Source: Pseudomonas sp. Tri1
GTDB taxonomy: Bacteria; Pseudomonadota; Gammaproteobacteria; Pseudomonadales; Pseudomonadaceae
Assembly: GCF_017968885.1 (NCBI RefSeq)
Contig: NZ_CP072913.1
Location: forward strand, 4,572,001-4,636,000
Reading direction: 5' to 3'
Length of the DNA: 64,000 nt
A program made the position numbers and the translations under genes. This document shows, one piece after another, positions 55,716 through 64,000 of this stretch; within the stretch, counting starts at the first letter, position 1; the number at the start of each line of letters is the position of its first letter. Below the pieces are notes generated by a model. That model made no database searches. It was given only the letters and a program-made list of their open reading frames with translations, and was not told the origin of the DNA.

Positions 55716-55734
55716 CCTGACACACAACTGCCAA

Positions 55735-55768
55735 TAAAAAACCCGCACCTCTCACAAGGCACGGGTTC
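55735..55768 (-). terminator. Rho-independent terminator of asd
   Basis: On - the stem AACCCGTGCC/GGTGCGGGTT with loop TTGTGAGA is followed by TTTTATT. Confidence 0.85.
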
Positions 55769-55786
55769 TTTCACTGCGACATCCGA

Positions 55787-56899
55787 TCAACGCTCGAGCA
55801 GGATCCGCAGCATGCGACGCAGTGGTTCGGCCGCGCCCCACAGCAGTTGGTCGCCGACGGTGAAGGCACCGACGAATTGCGAGCCCATGTTCAGTTTGCG
55901 CAAACGGCCAACCGGAACATTCAGGGTGCCGGTGACCTTGGTCGGGCTCAGCTCCTGCATGCTGATTTCGCGGTTGTTCGGCACCAGCTTGACCCAAGGG
56001 TTGTGCTGGCTGATCAGCCCTTCGATGTCGGCGATCGGCACGTCTTTGTTCAACTTGATGGTCAGCGCCTGGCTGTGGCAGCGCATGGCGCCGATGCGCA
56101 CGCAAATGCCGTCCACCGGGATCGGGCTCTTGAAGCGACCGAGGATCTTGTTGGTTTCGGCCTGGGCCTTCCACTCTTCACGGCTCTGGCCGTTAGGCAG
56201 TTCCTTGTCGATCCACGGGATCAGGCTGCCGGCCAGCGGCACGCCGAAGTTCTCGGTCGGGTAGGCATCGCTGCGCATCGCCTCGGCGACCTTGCGGTCG
56301 ATGTCGAGGATGGCGCTGGCCGGGTTGGCCAGGTCATCGGCGACAGCGGCGTGGGTCGCGCCCATCTGCTTGATCAGTTCACGCATGTTCTGCGCACCGG
56401 CGCCAGACGCCGCCTGATAAGTCATGGCGCTCATCCACTCCACCAGCCCAGCTTCGAACAGGCCACCCAGGCCCATCAGCATCAGGCTGACGGTGCAGTT
56501 GCCGCCGATGTAGTTCTTGGTACCGGCATCCAACTGCTGGTCGATGACCTTGCGGTTCACCGGGTCGAGGATGATCACCGCATCGTCCTGCATGCGCAGG
56601 CTGGAAGCGGCGTCGATCCAGTAACCTTGCCAGCCGGCTTCACGCAGCTTGGGGAAGACTTCGCTGGTGTAGTCGCCACCCTGGCAGGTCAGGATCACGT
56701 CGAGAGTCTTGAGCTCGTCGATGCTGTAGGCATCCTTGAGCGCACCGGTGTCCTTGCCCACGGACGGGCCTTGGCCACCGACGTTGGAAGTGGTGAAAAA
56801 CACCGGCTCAATGAGATCGAAATCCTGCTCTTCCAGCATTCGCTGCATGAGCACGGAACCGACCATGCCGCGCCAACCGATCAGACCTACACGTTTCAT
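55787..56899 (-). CDS. asd: Aspartate-semialdehyde dehydrogenase
   Basis: Start 56899 gives [18 protein letters not shown], the conserved N-terminus. The 370-residue enzyme has [11 protein letters not shown] with the catalytic cysteine, [18 protein letters not shown] with the catalytic histidine, and FTTSNVGG. It makes aspartate semialdehyde for Lys, Met and Thr synthesis. leuB lies 54 bases upstream. Confidence 0.97.
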   Translation of the reverse strand: MKRVGLIGWRGMVGSVLMQRMLEEQDFDLIEPVFFTTSNVGGQGPSVGKDTGALKDAYSIDELKTLDVILTCQGGDYTSEVFPKLREAGWQGYWIDAASSLRMQDDAVIILDPVNRKVIDQQLDAGTKNYIGGNCTVSLMLMGLGGLFEAGLVEWMSAMTYQAASGAGAQNMRELIKQMGATHAAVADDLANPASAILDIDRKVAEAMRSDAYPTENFGVPLAGSLIPWIDKELPNGQSREEWKAQAETNKILGRFKSPIPVDGICVRIGAMRCHSQALTIKLNKDVPIADIEGLISQHNPWVKLVPNNREISMQELSPTKVTGTLNVPVGRLRKLNMGSQFVGAFTVGDQLLWGAAEPLRRMLRILLER

Positions 56900-56953
56900 C
56901 GCAACTACACCTATACAAAAGTGGGCCACCGTCGGAGCGGTGGACCCGAAAGA

Positions 56954-58036
56954 TTACAGATTCCGCAGCGCGGCGACTACTGCATCGCCCATTTGCTGCG
57001 TACCGACTTTGGTACAACCTTGCGACCAGATATCACCGGTGCGCAAGCCTTGGTCCAAGACCACGCTGACGGCTTTTTCGATCGCGTCGGCGGCATCGTT
57101 CAAGTTGAAGCTGTAACGCAGCATCATCGACACCGACAGGATGGTCGCCAATGGGTTGGCAATGCCCTGCCCGGCGATGTCCGGCGCCGAACCGTGACAT
57201 GGCTCGTACATACCCTTGTTGTTGGCGTCCAGGGAAGCCGACGGCAGCATGCCAATGGAACCGGTGAGCATCGATGCCTCGTCGGACAGGATGTCGCCGA
57301 ACATGTTGTCGGTGACGATCACGTCGAACTGCTTCGGTGCGCGCACCAGTTGCATGGCGGCGTTATCGACGTACATGTGGCTCAGTTCGATGTCCGGGTA
57401 ATCCTTGGCCACCTGCTCGACCACTTCGCGCCACAGTTGGCTGGATGCCAGGACGTTGGCCTTGTCCACCGAGCACAGCTTCTTGCCCCGCACGCGGGCC
57501 ATATCGAAGCCGACCCGAGCGATACGGCGGATTTCGCTCTCGCTGTACGGCAGGGTGTCGTAGGCCTGACGCTCGCCATTGTCCAGCTCACGGGTACCGC
57601 GCGGGGCGCCGAAATAGATACCACCGGTCAGCTCGCGGACGATGAGGATGTCCAGGCCCGAGACGATTTCCGGCTTCAGGCTCGAGGCATCGGCCAGTTG
57701 CGGGTAGAGGATCGCTGGCCGCAGGTTGCCGAACAGCCCCAGTTGCGCGCGGATCTTCAGCAGGCCGCGCTCAGGGCGGATATCGCGCTCGATCTTGTCC
57801 CATTTCGGGCCGCCGACGGCGCCCAGCAGTACGGCATCGGCTGCGCGGGCGCGGTCCAGGGTTTCATCGGCCAGGGGCACGCCGTGCTTGTCGATGGCCG
57901 CGCCACCGATCACGTCGTGGCTGAGCTCGAAGCCCAGGCCGTACTTGTCGTTCGCCAGCTCCAGGACCTTGACCGCTTCGGCCATGATTTCCGGGCCAAT
58001 ACCATCGCCAGGGAGAATCAGAATCTGCTTGCTCAT
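56954..58036 (-). CDS. leuB: 3-isopropylmalate dehydrogenase
   Basis: 360 residues: [10 protein letters not shown] at the start, [16 protein letters not shown], the [10 protein letters not shown] substrate region and [16 protein letters not shown] for metal and NAD binding. It catalyses oxidative decarboxylation of 3-isopropylmalate in leucine synthesis. Confidence 0.97.
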   Translation of the reverse strand: MSKQILILPGDGIGPEIMAEAVKVLELANDKYGLGFELSHDVIGGAAIDKHGVPLADETLDRARAADAVLLGAVGGPKWDKIERDIRPERGLLKIRAQLGLFGNLRPAILYPQLADASSLKPEIVSGLDILIVRELTGGIYFGAPRGTRELDNGERQAYDTLPYSESEIRRIARVGFDMARVRGKKLCSVDKANVLASSQLWREVVEQVAKDYPDIELSHMYVDNAAMQLVRAPKQFDVIVTDNMFGDILSDEASMLTGSIGMLPSASLDANNKGMYEPCHGSAPDIAGQGIANPLATILSVSMMLRYSFNLNDAADAIEKAVSVVLDQGLRTGDIWSQGCTKVGTQQMGDAVVAALRNL

Positions 58037-58101
58037 GCTTTCCTCGTTTGCTCTATCGGCGCGCCCCAGGCTTTGTAACCTTGGACGGGCCGGGAAAAAT
58101 G

Positions 58102-58866
58102 CTATCGCTCAGCCCACAGCACCAGTACATCTGTACTGAACGAACCATCGGCCTCAATCTCAAAATATTCACGCACTTCAGCGCCCATCGAACGCTGCAA
58201 CTCGAGAATCGCCGCACGCATTACCTCGGGGGTGCGCATGCGCTCGACCCAGGAGCGGTATTCCAGGCGCAGGCGTTGGCGTGCGGTGCTGCGGGTGTGC
58301 AACCCCGCTTCGCTGACCTGGCGCAGCCATTCACCGGCCGAATAATCGCGCACATGGCTGGTGTCGCGCAGCACTTCGACACTTTGCAGGTACGTGTCCA
58401 GCAACGGCATGCCGGGCGACAGGACATCGATGAACGCCACCACGCCGCCCGGCTTGAGCACCCGGCGCACTTCCCGCAACGCCAGGCCCAGGTCGCTCCA
58501 ATGATGCGCCGAGTAGCGGCTGAATACGAAGTCGAACTCAGCATCGGCGAACGGCAGGCGCTCGGCGGCACCGCGTACAGTGGTGATGTTACCCATGCCT
58601 CGATCCACTGCCGCGGCGGCGACGACGTCGAGCATTTGCTGGGACAAATCGTAGGCCACCACTTCGGCGGCCAGTGGCGCGACGTGGAAACTCACATGAC
58701 CAGCGCCGCAGCCCAGGTCCAGCACCCGGGCATCGCCACGGCCCGCCAGCTCAGCCTGTAGCAGCGCGAACTCGGCGCCCTGGGCGTGCACGGCACTGCT
58801 CAGGTAGGCCGAGGCCTGTTCACCGAATTGCTTTTGTACAACCTGACTGTGGGCGGTGCTGGTCAT
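58102..58866 (-). CDS. SAM-dependent class I methyltransferase
   Basis: Start 58866 ([20 protein letters not shown]). The 254-residue protein has the class I motifs [22 protein letters not shown] and [18 protein letters not shown], resembling UbiE/COQ5-type enzymes. It lies between leuB and leuD in this genome and, as I recall, in other Pseudomonas (PA3119 position). The substrate is unknown. A BIME lies directly upstream, and the frame would run on through it if an earlier start were used. Confidence 0.85.
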   Translation of the reverse strand: MTSTAHSQVVQKQFGEQASAYLSSAVHAQGAEFALLQAELAGRGDARVLDLGCGAGHVSFHVAPLAAEVVAYDLSQQMLDVVAAAAVDRGMGNITTVRGAAERLPFADAEFDFVFSRYSAHHWSDLGLALREVRRVLKPGGVVAFIDVLSPGMPLLDTYLQSVEVLRDTSHVRDYSAGEWLRQVSEAGLHTRSTARQRLRLEYRSWVERMRTPEVMRAAILELQRSMGAEVREYFEIEADGSFSTDVLVLWAER

Positions 58867-58899
58867 GGGATGTCCTTGTGGTTTTGTCTTGCCTGGGCG

Positions 58900-58990
58900 G
58901 GCCCCATCGCGAGCAAGCTCGCTCCCACAGGGGCTTTGTGAACGCCGCAAATCCAATGTGGGAGCGAGCTTGCTCGCGATGAGGCCGGTA
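58900..58990. repeat. BIME B: same flanks as BIME A, spacer inverted
   Basis: Flanks GGGCCCCATCGCGAGCAAGC and GCTTGCTCGCGATGAGGCC are as in BIME A (55627), but the spacer reads TGAACGCCGCAAATCCAA, the reverse complement of A's. Confidence 0.9.
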
Positions 58991-59009
58991 CTGCCTACAT
59001 CACAATCCA

Positions 59010-59654
59010 TCAAGCATCGCGAAACAACCAAGGCTGGCTCGCCCGATGCTTGGCCTCGAACGCGGCAATCGCCTCGCCGTCCTGCAAGGTCAAGCCAATG
59101 TCGTCCAGGCCGTTGAGCAGGCAATGCTTGCGGAACGCGTCGATCTCGAAACTCAACACCTTGCCGTCAGGACGGGTCACGGTCTGGGCCGCCAGGTCGA
59201 TCTGCAACTGGTAGCCCGGGTTGGCCTCGACCTGCTGGAACAGCTCATCCACCTCAGCGTCGCTCAGAATGATCGGCAGCAAACCGTTCTTGAAGCTGTT
59301 GTTGAAGAAGATGTCGGCGTAGCTCGGCGCGATGATGCTGCGAAAACCGTACTCTTCCAATGCCCATGGCGCGTGTTCACGGCTCGAACCGCAGCCGAAG
59401 TTCTCACGGGCCAGCAACACGCTGGCACCTTGGTAACGCTCGGCGTTGAGTACGAAATCCTTGTTCAACGGCCGCTTGGAGTTGTCCTGGTACGGCTGGC
59501 CGACATCCAGGTAGCGCCACTCGTCGAACAGGTTCGGGCCGAAGCCGGTGCGCTTGATGGACTTCAAGAACTGCTTGGGAATGATCTGGTCGGTGTCGAC
59601 GTTGGCACGATCCAAAGGCGCGACAAGACCGGTGTGCTGGGTAAAAGCTTTCAT
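59010..59654 (-). CDS. leuD: 3-isopropylmalate dehydratase small subunit
   Basis: 214 residues with [16 protein letters not shown] and [14 protein letters not shown], both diagnostic of LeuD. With LeuC it isomerises 2- to 3-isopropylmalate. 11 bases separate it from leuC. Confidence 0.97.
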   Translation of the reverse strand: MKAFTQHTGLVAPLDRANVDTDQIIPKQFLKSIKRTGFGPNLFDEWRYLDVGQPYQDNSKRPLNKDFVLNAERYQGASVLLARENFGCGSSREHAPWALEEYGFRSIIAPSYADIFFNNSFKNGLLPIILSDAEVDELFQQVEANPGYQLQIDLAAQTVTRPDGKVLSFEIDAFRKHCLLNGLDDIGLTLQDGEAIAAFEAKHRASQPWLFRDA

Positions 59655-59665
59655 GCTGCGCTCCT

Positions 59666-61084
59666 TCAGATCAATTCGCGGACGTCGACGAAACGGCCGT
59701 TGACAGCCGCCGCCGCGGCCATGGCCGGGCTCACCAGGTGCGTACGGCCACCGGCGCCCTGACGGCCTTCGAAGTTACGGTTGGAGGTGGACGCGCAATG
59801 CTCGCCCGACTCCAAACGATCCGGGTTCATCGCCAGGCACATCGAGCACCCTGGCTCACGCCATTCGAAACCGGCTTCGAGGAAAATCTTGTCCAGCCCT
59901 TCCGCTTCGGCCTGGGCTTTAACCAGGCCTGAGCCCGGCACCACGATGGCCTGCTTGATGGTCGAGGCGACCTTGCGGCCCTTGGCGATCACTGCAGCGG
60001 CGCGCAGGTCTTCGATCCGCGAGTTGGTGCAGGAACCAATGAACACGCGATCGAGCTGAATGTCGGTGATCGCCTGGTTTGCACTCAAACCCATGTACTT
60101 CAGGGCGCGGACGATGGAGTCGCGCTTGACCAGGTCCATTTCCTTGGCAGGATCCGGTACGTTCTGGTCCACCGCCAAGACCATTTCCGGAGAAGTGCCC
60201 CAGCTGACTTGCGGCTTGATCTGGGTCGCGTCGAGTTCGACTACAGTGTCGAATTTCGCATCGGCATCGGAGACCAAGTCTTTCCAGGCTTCGACTGCCA
60301 TGTCCCATTCGGCACCTTTTGGTGAAAACGGGCGGCCCTTGACGTATTCCACGGTTTTTTCATCGGCGGCCACCAGGCCGACGCGGGCACCGGCCTCGAT
60401 GGACATGTTGCAGATGGTCATGCGGCCTTCGACAGACAGGTCGCGAATCGCGCTGCCGGCGAACTCAATGGCATGGCCGTTACCACCAGCGGTGCCAATC
60501 TTGCCGATCACGGCCAGGACGATGTCCTTGGCAGTCACGCCGAACGGCAGCTTGCCCTCGACGCGCACCAGCATGTTTTTCATTTTCTTGGCGACCAGGC
60601 ACTGGGTGGCGAGCACGTGCTCGACCTCGGAGGTGCCAATGCCGTGGGCCAAGGCACCGAATGCACCGTGGGTCGAGGTGTGGGAGTCGCCGCAGACCAC
60701 GGTCATGCCTGGCAAGGTCGCGCCCTGCTCCGGGCCGATGACGTGGACGATGCCCTGGCGCACGTCATTCATCTTGAATTCGACGATGCCGTATTCGTCA
60801 CAGTTATCGTCGAGGGTCTGCACCTGCAAGCGCGAGACCTGGTCGGCAATGGCTTCGATGCCGCCCTTGCGCTCCGGCGTGGTCGGTACGTTGTGGTCCG
60901 GGGTCGCGATATTGGCATCGATGCGCCACGGCTTGCGCCCGGCCAGACGCAGGCCTTCGAAGGCCTGCGGCGAAGTCACTTCGTGGATGATGTGACGATC
61001 GATGTAGATCAGCGCCGAACCATCGTCGCGCTGCTTGACCAAATGCGAATCCCAGAGCTTGTCGTAGAGCGTTTTGCCGGCCAT
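59666..61084 (-). CDS. leuC: 3-isopropylmalate dehydratase large subunit
   Basis: A 472-residue aconitase-family enzyme. The 4Fe-4S cysteines are visible in [11 protein letters not shown] and [11 protein letters not shown], with [14 protein letters not shown] near residue 130. It is divergent from a LysR gene, with an AT-rich 156-base gap between starts. Confidence 0.97.
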   Translation of the reverse strand: MAGKTLYDKLWDSHLVKQRDDGSALIYIDRHIIHEVTSPQAFEGLRLAGRKPWRIDANIATPDHNVPTTPERKGGIEAIADQVSRLQVQTLDDNCDEYGIVEFKMNDVRQGIVHVIGPEQGATLPGMTVVCGDSHTSTHGAFGALAHGIGTSEVEHVLATQCLVAKKMKNMLVRVEGKLPFGVTAKDIVLAVIGKIGTAGGNGHAIEFAGSAIRDLSVEGRMTICNMSIEAGARVGLVAADEKTVEYVKGRPFSPKGAEWDMAVEAWKDLVSDADAKFDTVVELDATQIKPQVSWGTSPEMVLAVDQNVPDPAKEMDLVKRDSIVRALKYMGLSANQAITDIQLDRVFIGSCTNSRIEDLRAAAVIAKGRKVASTIKQAIVVPGSGLVKAQAEAEGLDKIFLEAGFEWREPGCSMCLAMNPDRLESGEHCASTSNRNFEGRQGAGGRTHLVSPAMAAAAAVNGRFVDVRELI

Positions 61085-61240
61085 CAGACGGTTTCCTCAT
61101 CAGCTTGTTTCTATGCCCCGGGTCCTGAGCGAATCAATAACCCCTTGGCTTGTGAGGCTGATCCTATGGGGTTACATTAAATAACTCAAATTCATATTTT
61201 TCATACTTTGCATAACCAACTGGAATCCGAGCGAAACGCC

Positions 61241-62128
61241 ATGGACCTCGCCAATCTCAATGCCTTTATTGCCATCGCCGAGACCGGCAGTTTCTCCGGC
61301 GCCGGTGAACGCCTGCACCTGACCCAGCCGGCCATCAGCAAGCGTATCGCCGGGCTGGAACAACAGCTCAAGGTGCGTCTGTTCGACCGCCTCGGCCGTG
61401 AAGTGGGCCTGACCGAGGCCGGCCGGGCGCTGTTGCCACGGGCCTATCAGATCCTCAACGTGCTGGACGACACCCGCCGCGCCCTGACCAACCTGACCGG
61501 CGAAGTGACCGGCCGCCTGACGCTCGCCACCAGCCACCACATCGGCCTGCACCGCCTGCCGCCTCTACTAAGGGAGTTCACTCGCCGCTACCCACAGGTG
61601 GCGCTGGACATTCAGTTCCTGGATTCGGAAGTGGCCTATGAAGAGATCCTTCATGGCCGGGCTGAACTGGCAGTCATCACCCTCGCACCCGAACCGCACT
61701 CACTGGTACGGGCCACGCCAGTATGGGACGACCCCCTGGATTTCGTGGTGGCCCCGGAACATGCATTGCTCAACGGTGCGGTCAGCCTGGCGGACATTGC
61801 CTTGCACCCGGCGGTGTTCCCCGGCGGCAATACCTTTACCCACCACATCGTGCGACGGCTGTTCGAAGCCCAGGGCCTGACGCCAAACATCGCCATGAGC
61901 ACAAATTATCTGGAAACGATAAAGATGATGGTTTCCATCGGCCTGGCCTGGAGCGTTCTGCCGCGCACCATGCTCGACGAACAGGTGGCGCGCATCCCTT
62001 TGCCGGGCATACAGCTCAGTCGCGAGCTAGGCTATATCCTGCACACCGAACGGACGCTGTCGAATGCTGCACGGGCTTTCATGGCCTTACTGGACGCACA
62101 AATCGATCTGCCAGGGACAACGGCATAG
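61241..62128 (+). CDS. LysR regulator divergent from leuC
   Basis: Start 61241 (MDLANLNAFIAIAETGSFSG) opens the conserved helix-turn-helix; an upstream TTG at 61208 has no support. 295 residues with QPAISKRIAGLEQQLKVRLF and a CysB/CbbR-like effector domain. By position it probably controls the leuC-leuD-leuB genes, as for the LysR gene at this locus in other Pseudomonas. AT-rich sequence at 61170-61215 would be the operator region. Confidence 0.88.
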   Translation: MDLANLNAFIAIAETGSFSGAGERLHLTQPAISKRIAGLEQQLKVRLFDRLGREVGLTEAGRALLPRAYQILNVLDDTRRALTNLTGEVTGRLTLATSHHIGLHRLPPLLREFTRRYPQVALDIQFLDSEVAYEEILHGRAELAVITLAPEPHSLVRATPVWDDPLDFVVAPEHALLNGAVSLADIALHPAVFPGGNTFTHHIVRRLFEAQGLTPNIAMSTNYLETIKMMVSIGLAWSVLPRTMLDEQVARIPLPGIQLSRELGYILHTERTLSNAARAFMALLDAQIDLPGTTA

Positions 62129-62196
62129 GTTGTGCTACTCCTATAGAGCCGCCATACCCGTGCCTAACGCCCAATCTGCCCAAGGCTCGCTAGATA

Positions 62197-64000
62197 ATGC
62201 CCAAACCCGCTGACCACCTCCCGCCTCTGCCGCGCATTCAGGCGCTCGACCCGAAACGGTCCGAGCAAAGCTGGGACAGCGCACCGCAGTTGCTGGCCGC
62301 CCTGAACGGCGCGCGGCTGGGGGCCTGGTCATGGGACATCGATACCGGGCAGATCAGTTGGTCCCGGGGCACCCAGGCGCTGTTCGGCTTCGATCCGCGC
62401 CAACCCTTGCCGGCGGACGTGGACTACCTCGACCTGTTGCTACCCGAAGACCGGGCCAAAGCCCTGCGGGCCTTTCACGCCGCAGTGGCCGGCGTGCCCC
62501 TGGAACAGGCGATGCACCACCGCATTGTCTGGCCTGATGGCACCCTGCACTGGCTGGAGATCAGTGGCAGCGTGCTGCCTGACAAACATGGCCGCCCCCG
62601 AATGATCGGGGTGATCCGCGAGATCACCCATCAGCGCGAACGCGAACAAGCACTGCGCAGCTCGGAAAAGCGCTTTGCCACGTTGTTTCACCTGTGCCCC
62701 AACATGGTGTTGCTGACGCGTCAGGAAGACGGCCTGATCAGCGAGGCCAACCAGTATTTCGAAAGCCTGTTTGGCTGGCCGGTACAGGACGTGATTGGTC
62801 GCACCACCCTGGAGCTGGGGTTGTGGGTCGACCCAGCGCAACGGACAAAGCTGGTGGAAGCGACAAAGGCCAAGGGCGAACTGGTGAGCATGGAGGTGGA
62901 GTTCCGGGCCAGTAACGGCCAGGTCCACAACGGTATTCTCAGCGCACAGAAAGTCGAACTCGAAGGCCAGCCCTACCTGCTGAGCACCTTCCTCGACACC
63001 ACCGAGCGCAAACTGGCCGAACAGGCCCTCAAGGACAGCCAGGAACGCCTGGACCTGGCCCTCGACTCGGCGCAACTGGGCACTTGGGACTGGCACATTC
63101 CCAGCGGCATGCTTTACGGCTCCGCACGAGCCGCGCAGCTCCACGGCCTGGAGCCCAAGCCGTTCCACGAGTCATTCGACGCGTTTTTCGATGGGGTACC
63201 CACTGAAGAACGCAACAATATGCGTAACGCCTACCGCAGCCTGCGGGAAGGCCCGGCGGGCAATTATCAACTGACCTACCGTGTACAACTGCCGGACGGC
63301 AGTTCGCGCTATCTGGAAAGCCGCGCCCGCCTCTACCGCAACGACGACGGCAGCCCCTTGCGCATGGCCGGCACCTTGCTGGACATCACCGACCAGGTCG
63401 AACGCGAGCAGAGCCTGGCGGCATCGGAGGAAAAATTCGCCACGCTGTTCCAGGTCAGTCCCGATCCGATCTGCGTCACCCATCAGGACAGCGGGCGGTT
63501 TCTCGAAATCAATTCCAGCTTTACCCAGACATTCGGCTGGGCGGCCAGCGACGTGATCGGCCTCAGCGCCGACGAAATCGGTCTCTGGGACGCCTCGGGC
63601 AGCAGCCTGCAACGCATCGAACGGGTAATCCGCGAGCAATCACTGAACAATGTCGCCATCCTCGTCCACCATAAGAACGGTCAACCGCTGACCTGTGTGA
63701 TTTCCAGCCGGCAGATCAACGTCGGCAACCAACCCTGCATCGTCACCACCTTGCGCGACATCACCCAACAACAGCGCTCCGAAGCGGCCCTGAAGGCCAG
63801 CGAGGAAAAATTCGCCAAGGCGTTTCACTCCAGCCCCGACGCCATCACCATCACCGAACACGAAAGCGGCCGCTACCTGGAGGTCAACGATGGTTTCTGT
63901 CGCCTCACCGGCTACCGCGCCGACGAAGTGATCGGGCACACAGTCTATGAGGTGGGGATCTGGGCCGAAGAAAAGCAGCGTGCGCTGCTGCTGGCCGAGC
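62197..64000 (+). CDS. Multi-PAS sensor protein, 3' end outside window
   Basis: An ATG at 62197 opens a frame with no stop through the window edge (601 codons visible). The protein starts MPKPADHLPPLPRIQ and consists of consecutive PAS/PAC units at residues ~35-150, 155-275, 280-405, 410-525 and 530 onward. Each PAC ends in a signature such as MIGVIREITHQRE, LLSTFLDTTERK or MAGTLLDITDQVE. No membrane segment or signal peptide is visible, so it is a cytoplasmic sensor. The output domain (histidine kinase, GGDEF or other) lies beyond the window. It begins 68 bases after the LysR gene. Confidence 0.85.
   Translation, partial: MPKPADHLPPLPRIQALDPKRSEQSWDSAPQLLAALNGARLGAWSWDIDTGQISWSRGTQALFGFDPRQPLPADVDYLDLLLPEDRAKALRAFHAAVAGVPLEQAMHHRIVWPDGTLHWLEISGSVLPDKHGRPRMIGVIREITHQREREQALRSSEKRFATLFHLCPNMVLLTRQEDGLISEANQYFESLFGWPVQDVIGRTTLELGLWVDPAQRTKLVEATKAKGELVSMEVEFRASNGQVHNGILSAQKVELEGQPYLLSTFLDTTERKLAEQALKDSQERLDLALDSAQLGTWDWHIPSGMLYGSARAAQLHGLEPKPFHESFDAFFDGVPTEERNNMRNAYRSLREGPAGNYQLTYRVQLPDGSSRYLESRARLYRNDDGSPLRMAGTLLDITDQVEREQSLAASEEKFATLFQVSPDPICVTHQDSGRFLEINSSFTQTFGWAASDVIGLSADEIGLWDASGSSLQRIERVIREQSLNNVAILVHHKNGQPLTCVISSRQINVGNQPCIVTTLRDITQQQRSEAALKASEEKFAKAFHSSPDAITITEHESGRYLEVNDGFCRLTGYRADEVIGHTVYEVGIWAEEKQRALLLAE

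Overview
The window is a stretch of Pseudomonas chromosome, most likely from the P. fluorescens group. The evidence is the gene order metZ-purF-cvpA-SPOR-folC-accD-trpF-truA-fimV-usg-asd-leuB-MT-leuD-leuC-LysR, which matches the order I recall from P. aeruginosa (PA3107-PA3122), the high GC, and many Pseudomonas-type REP/BIME repeats (GTGGGAGCGAGCTTGCTCGCGA and its complement).

Layout. (1) 1-7.9 kb: the end of an exopolysaccharide/surface glycan operon on + (glycosyltransferase, polysaccharide deacetylase, flippase, exported glycosidase-like protein, two acetyltransferase-like proteins, YdjC/ChbG deacetylase), with its genes tightly packed or overlapping. (2) 8-9 kb: an exported alpha/beta hydrolase. 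(3) 9.1-17.4 kb: a six-gene ABC importer on -, with the architecture of the rhizobial glycerol importer GlpSTPQUV. It has a sigma54-type promoter, a cluster of TGAACA repeats upstream and a divergent AcoR-type sigma54 activator, so it looks like a self-contained induced uptake module. (4) 17.7-25.3 kb: CigR-like protein, MFS transporter, an orphan CheD-like putative deamidase, AzlCD, and a divergent LysR / 2OG-oxygenase / TSUP set. (5) 25.4-40.2 kb: an accessory, partly AT-richer zone ending at the 3' end of a tRNA-Val gene. It holds decayed IS3- and IS110-type transposases, a decayed aph(3')-like gene, a decayed hydrolase, short TIR elements, many small lipoproteins and membrane proteins, a Cys-rich tandem-repeat secreted protein, and a porin with two exported proteins. 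(6) 40.3-42.5 kb: four tRNA genes (Val-GAC, two Asp-GTC, Val-TAC) and a PuuB-like oxidase. (7) 42.5-62.1 kb: conserved core metabolism (Met, purine, folate, fatty acid, Trp, Asp-family and Leu genes, fimV). (8) 62.2-64 kb: a multi-PAS sensor protein running off the window.

The observations most worth following are: the two ABC ATPases, whose defects all fall in one of the two composite ATP sites; the sigma54 promoter with phased upstream repeats; the orphan protein with CheD active-site spacing; the six-fold Cys-rich repeat protein; REP DNA translated into the N-terminus of an exported protein; and two nearby BIMEs that share flanks but carry inverted spacers.
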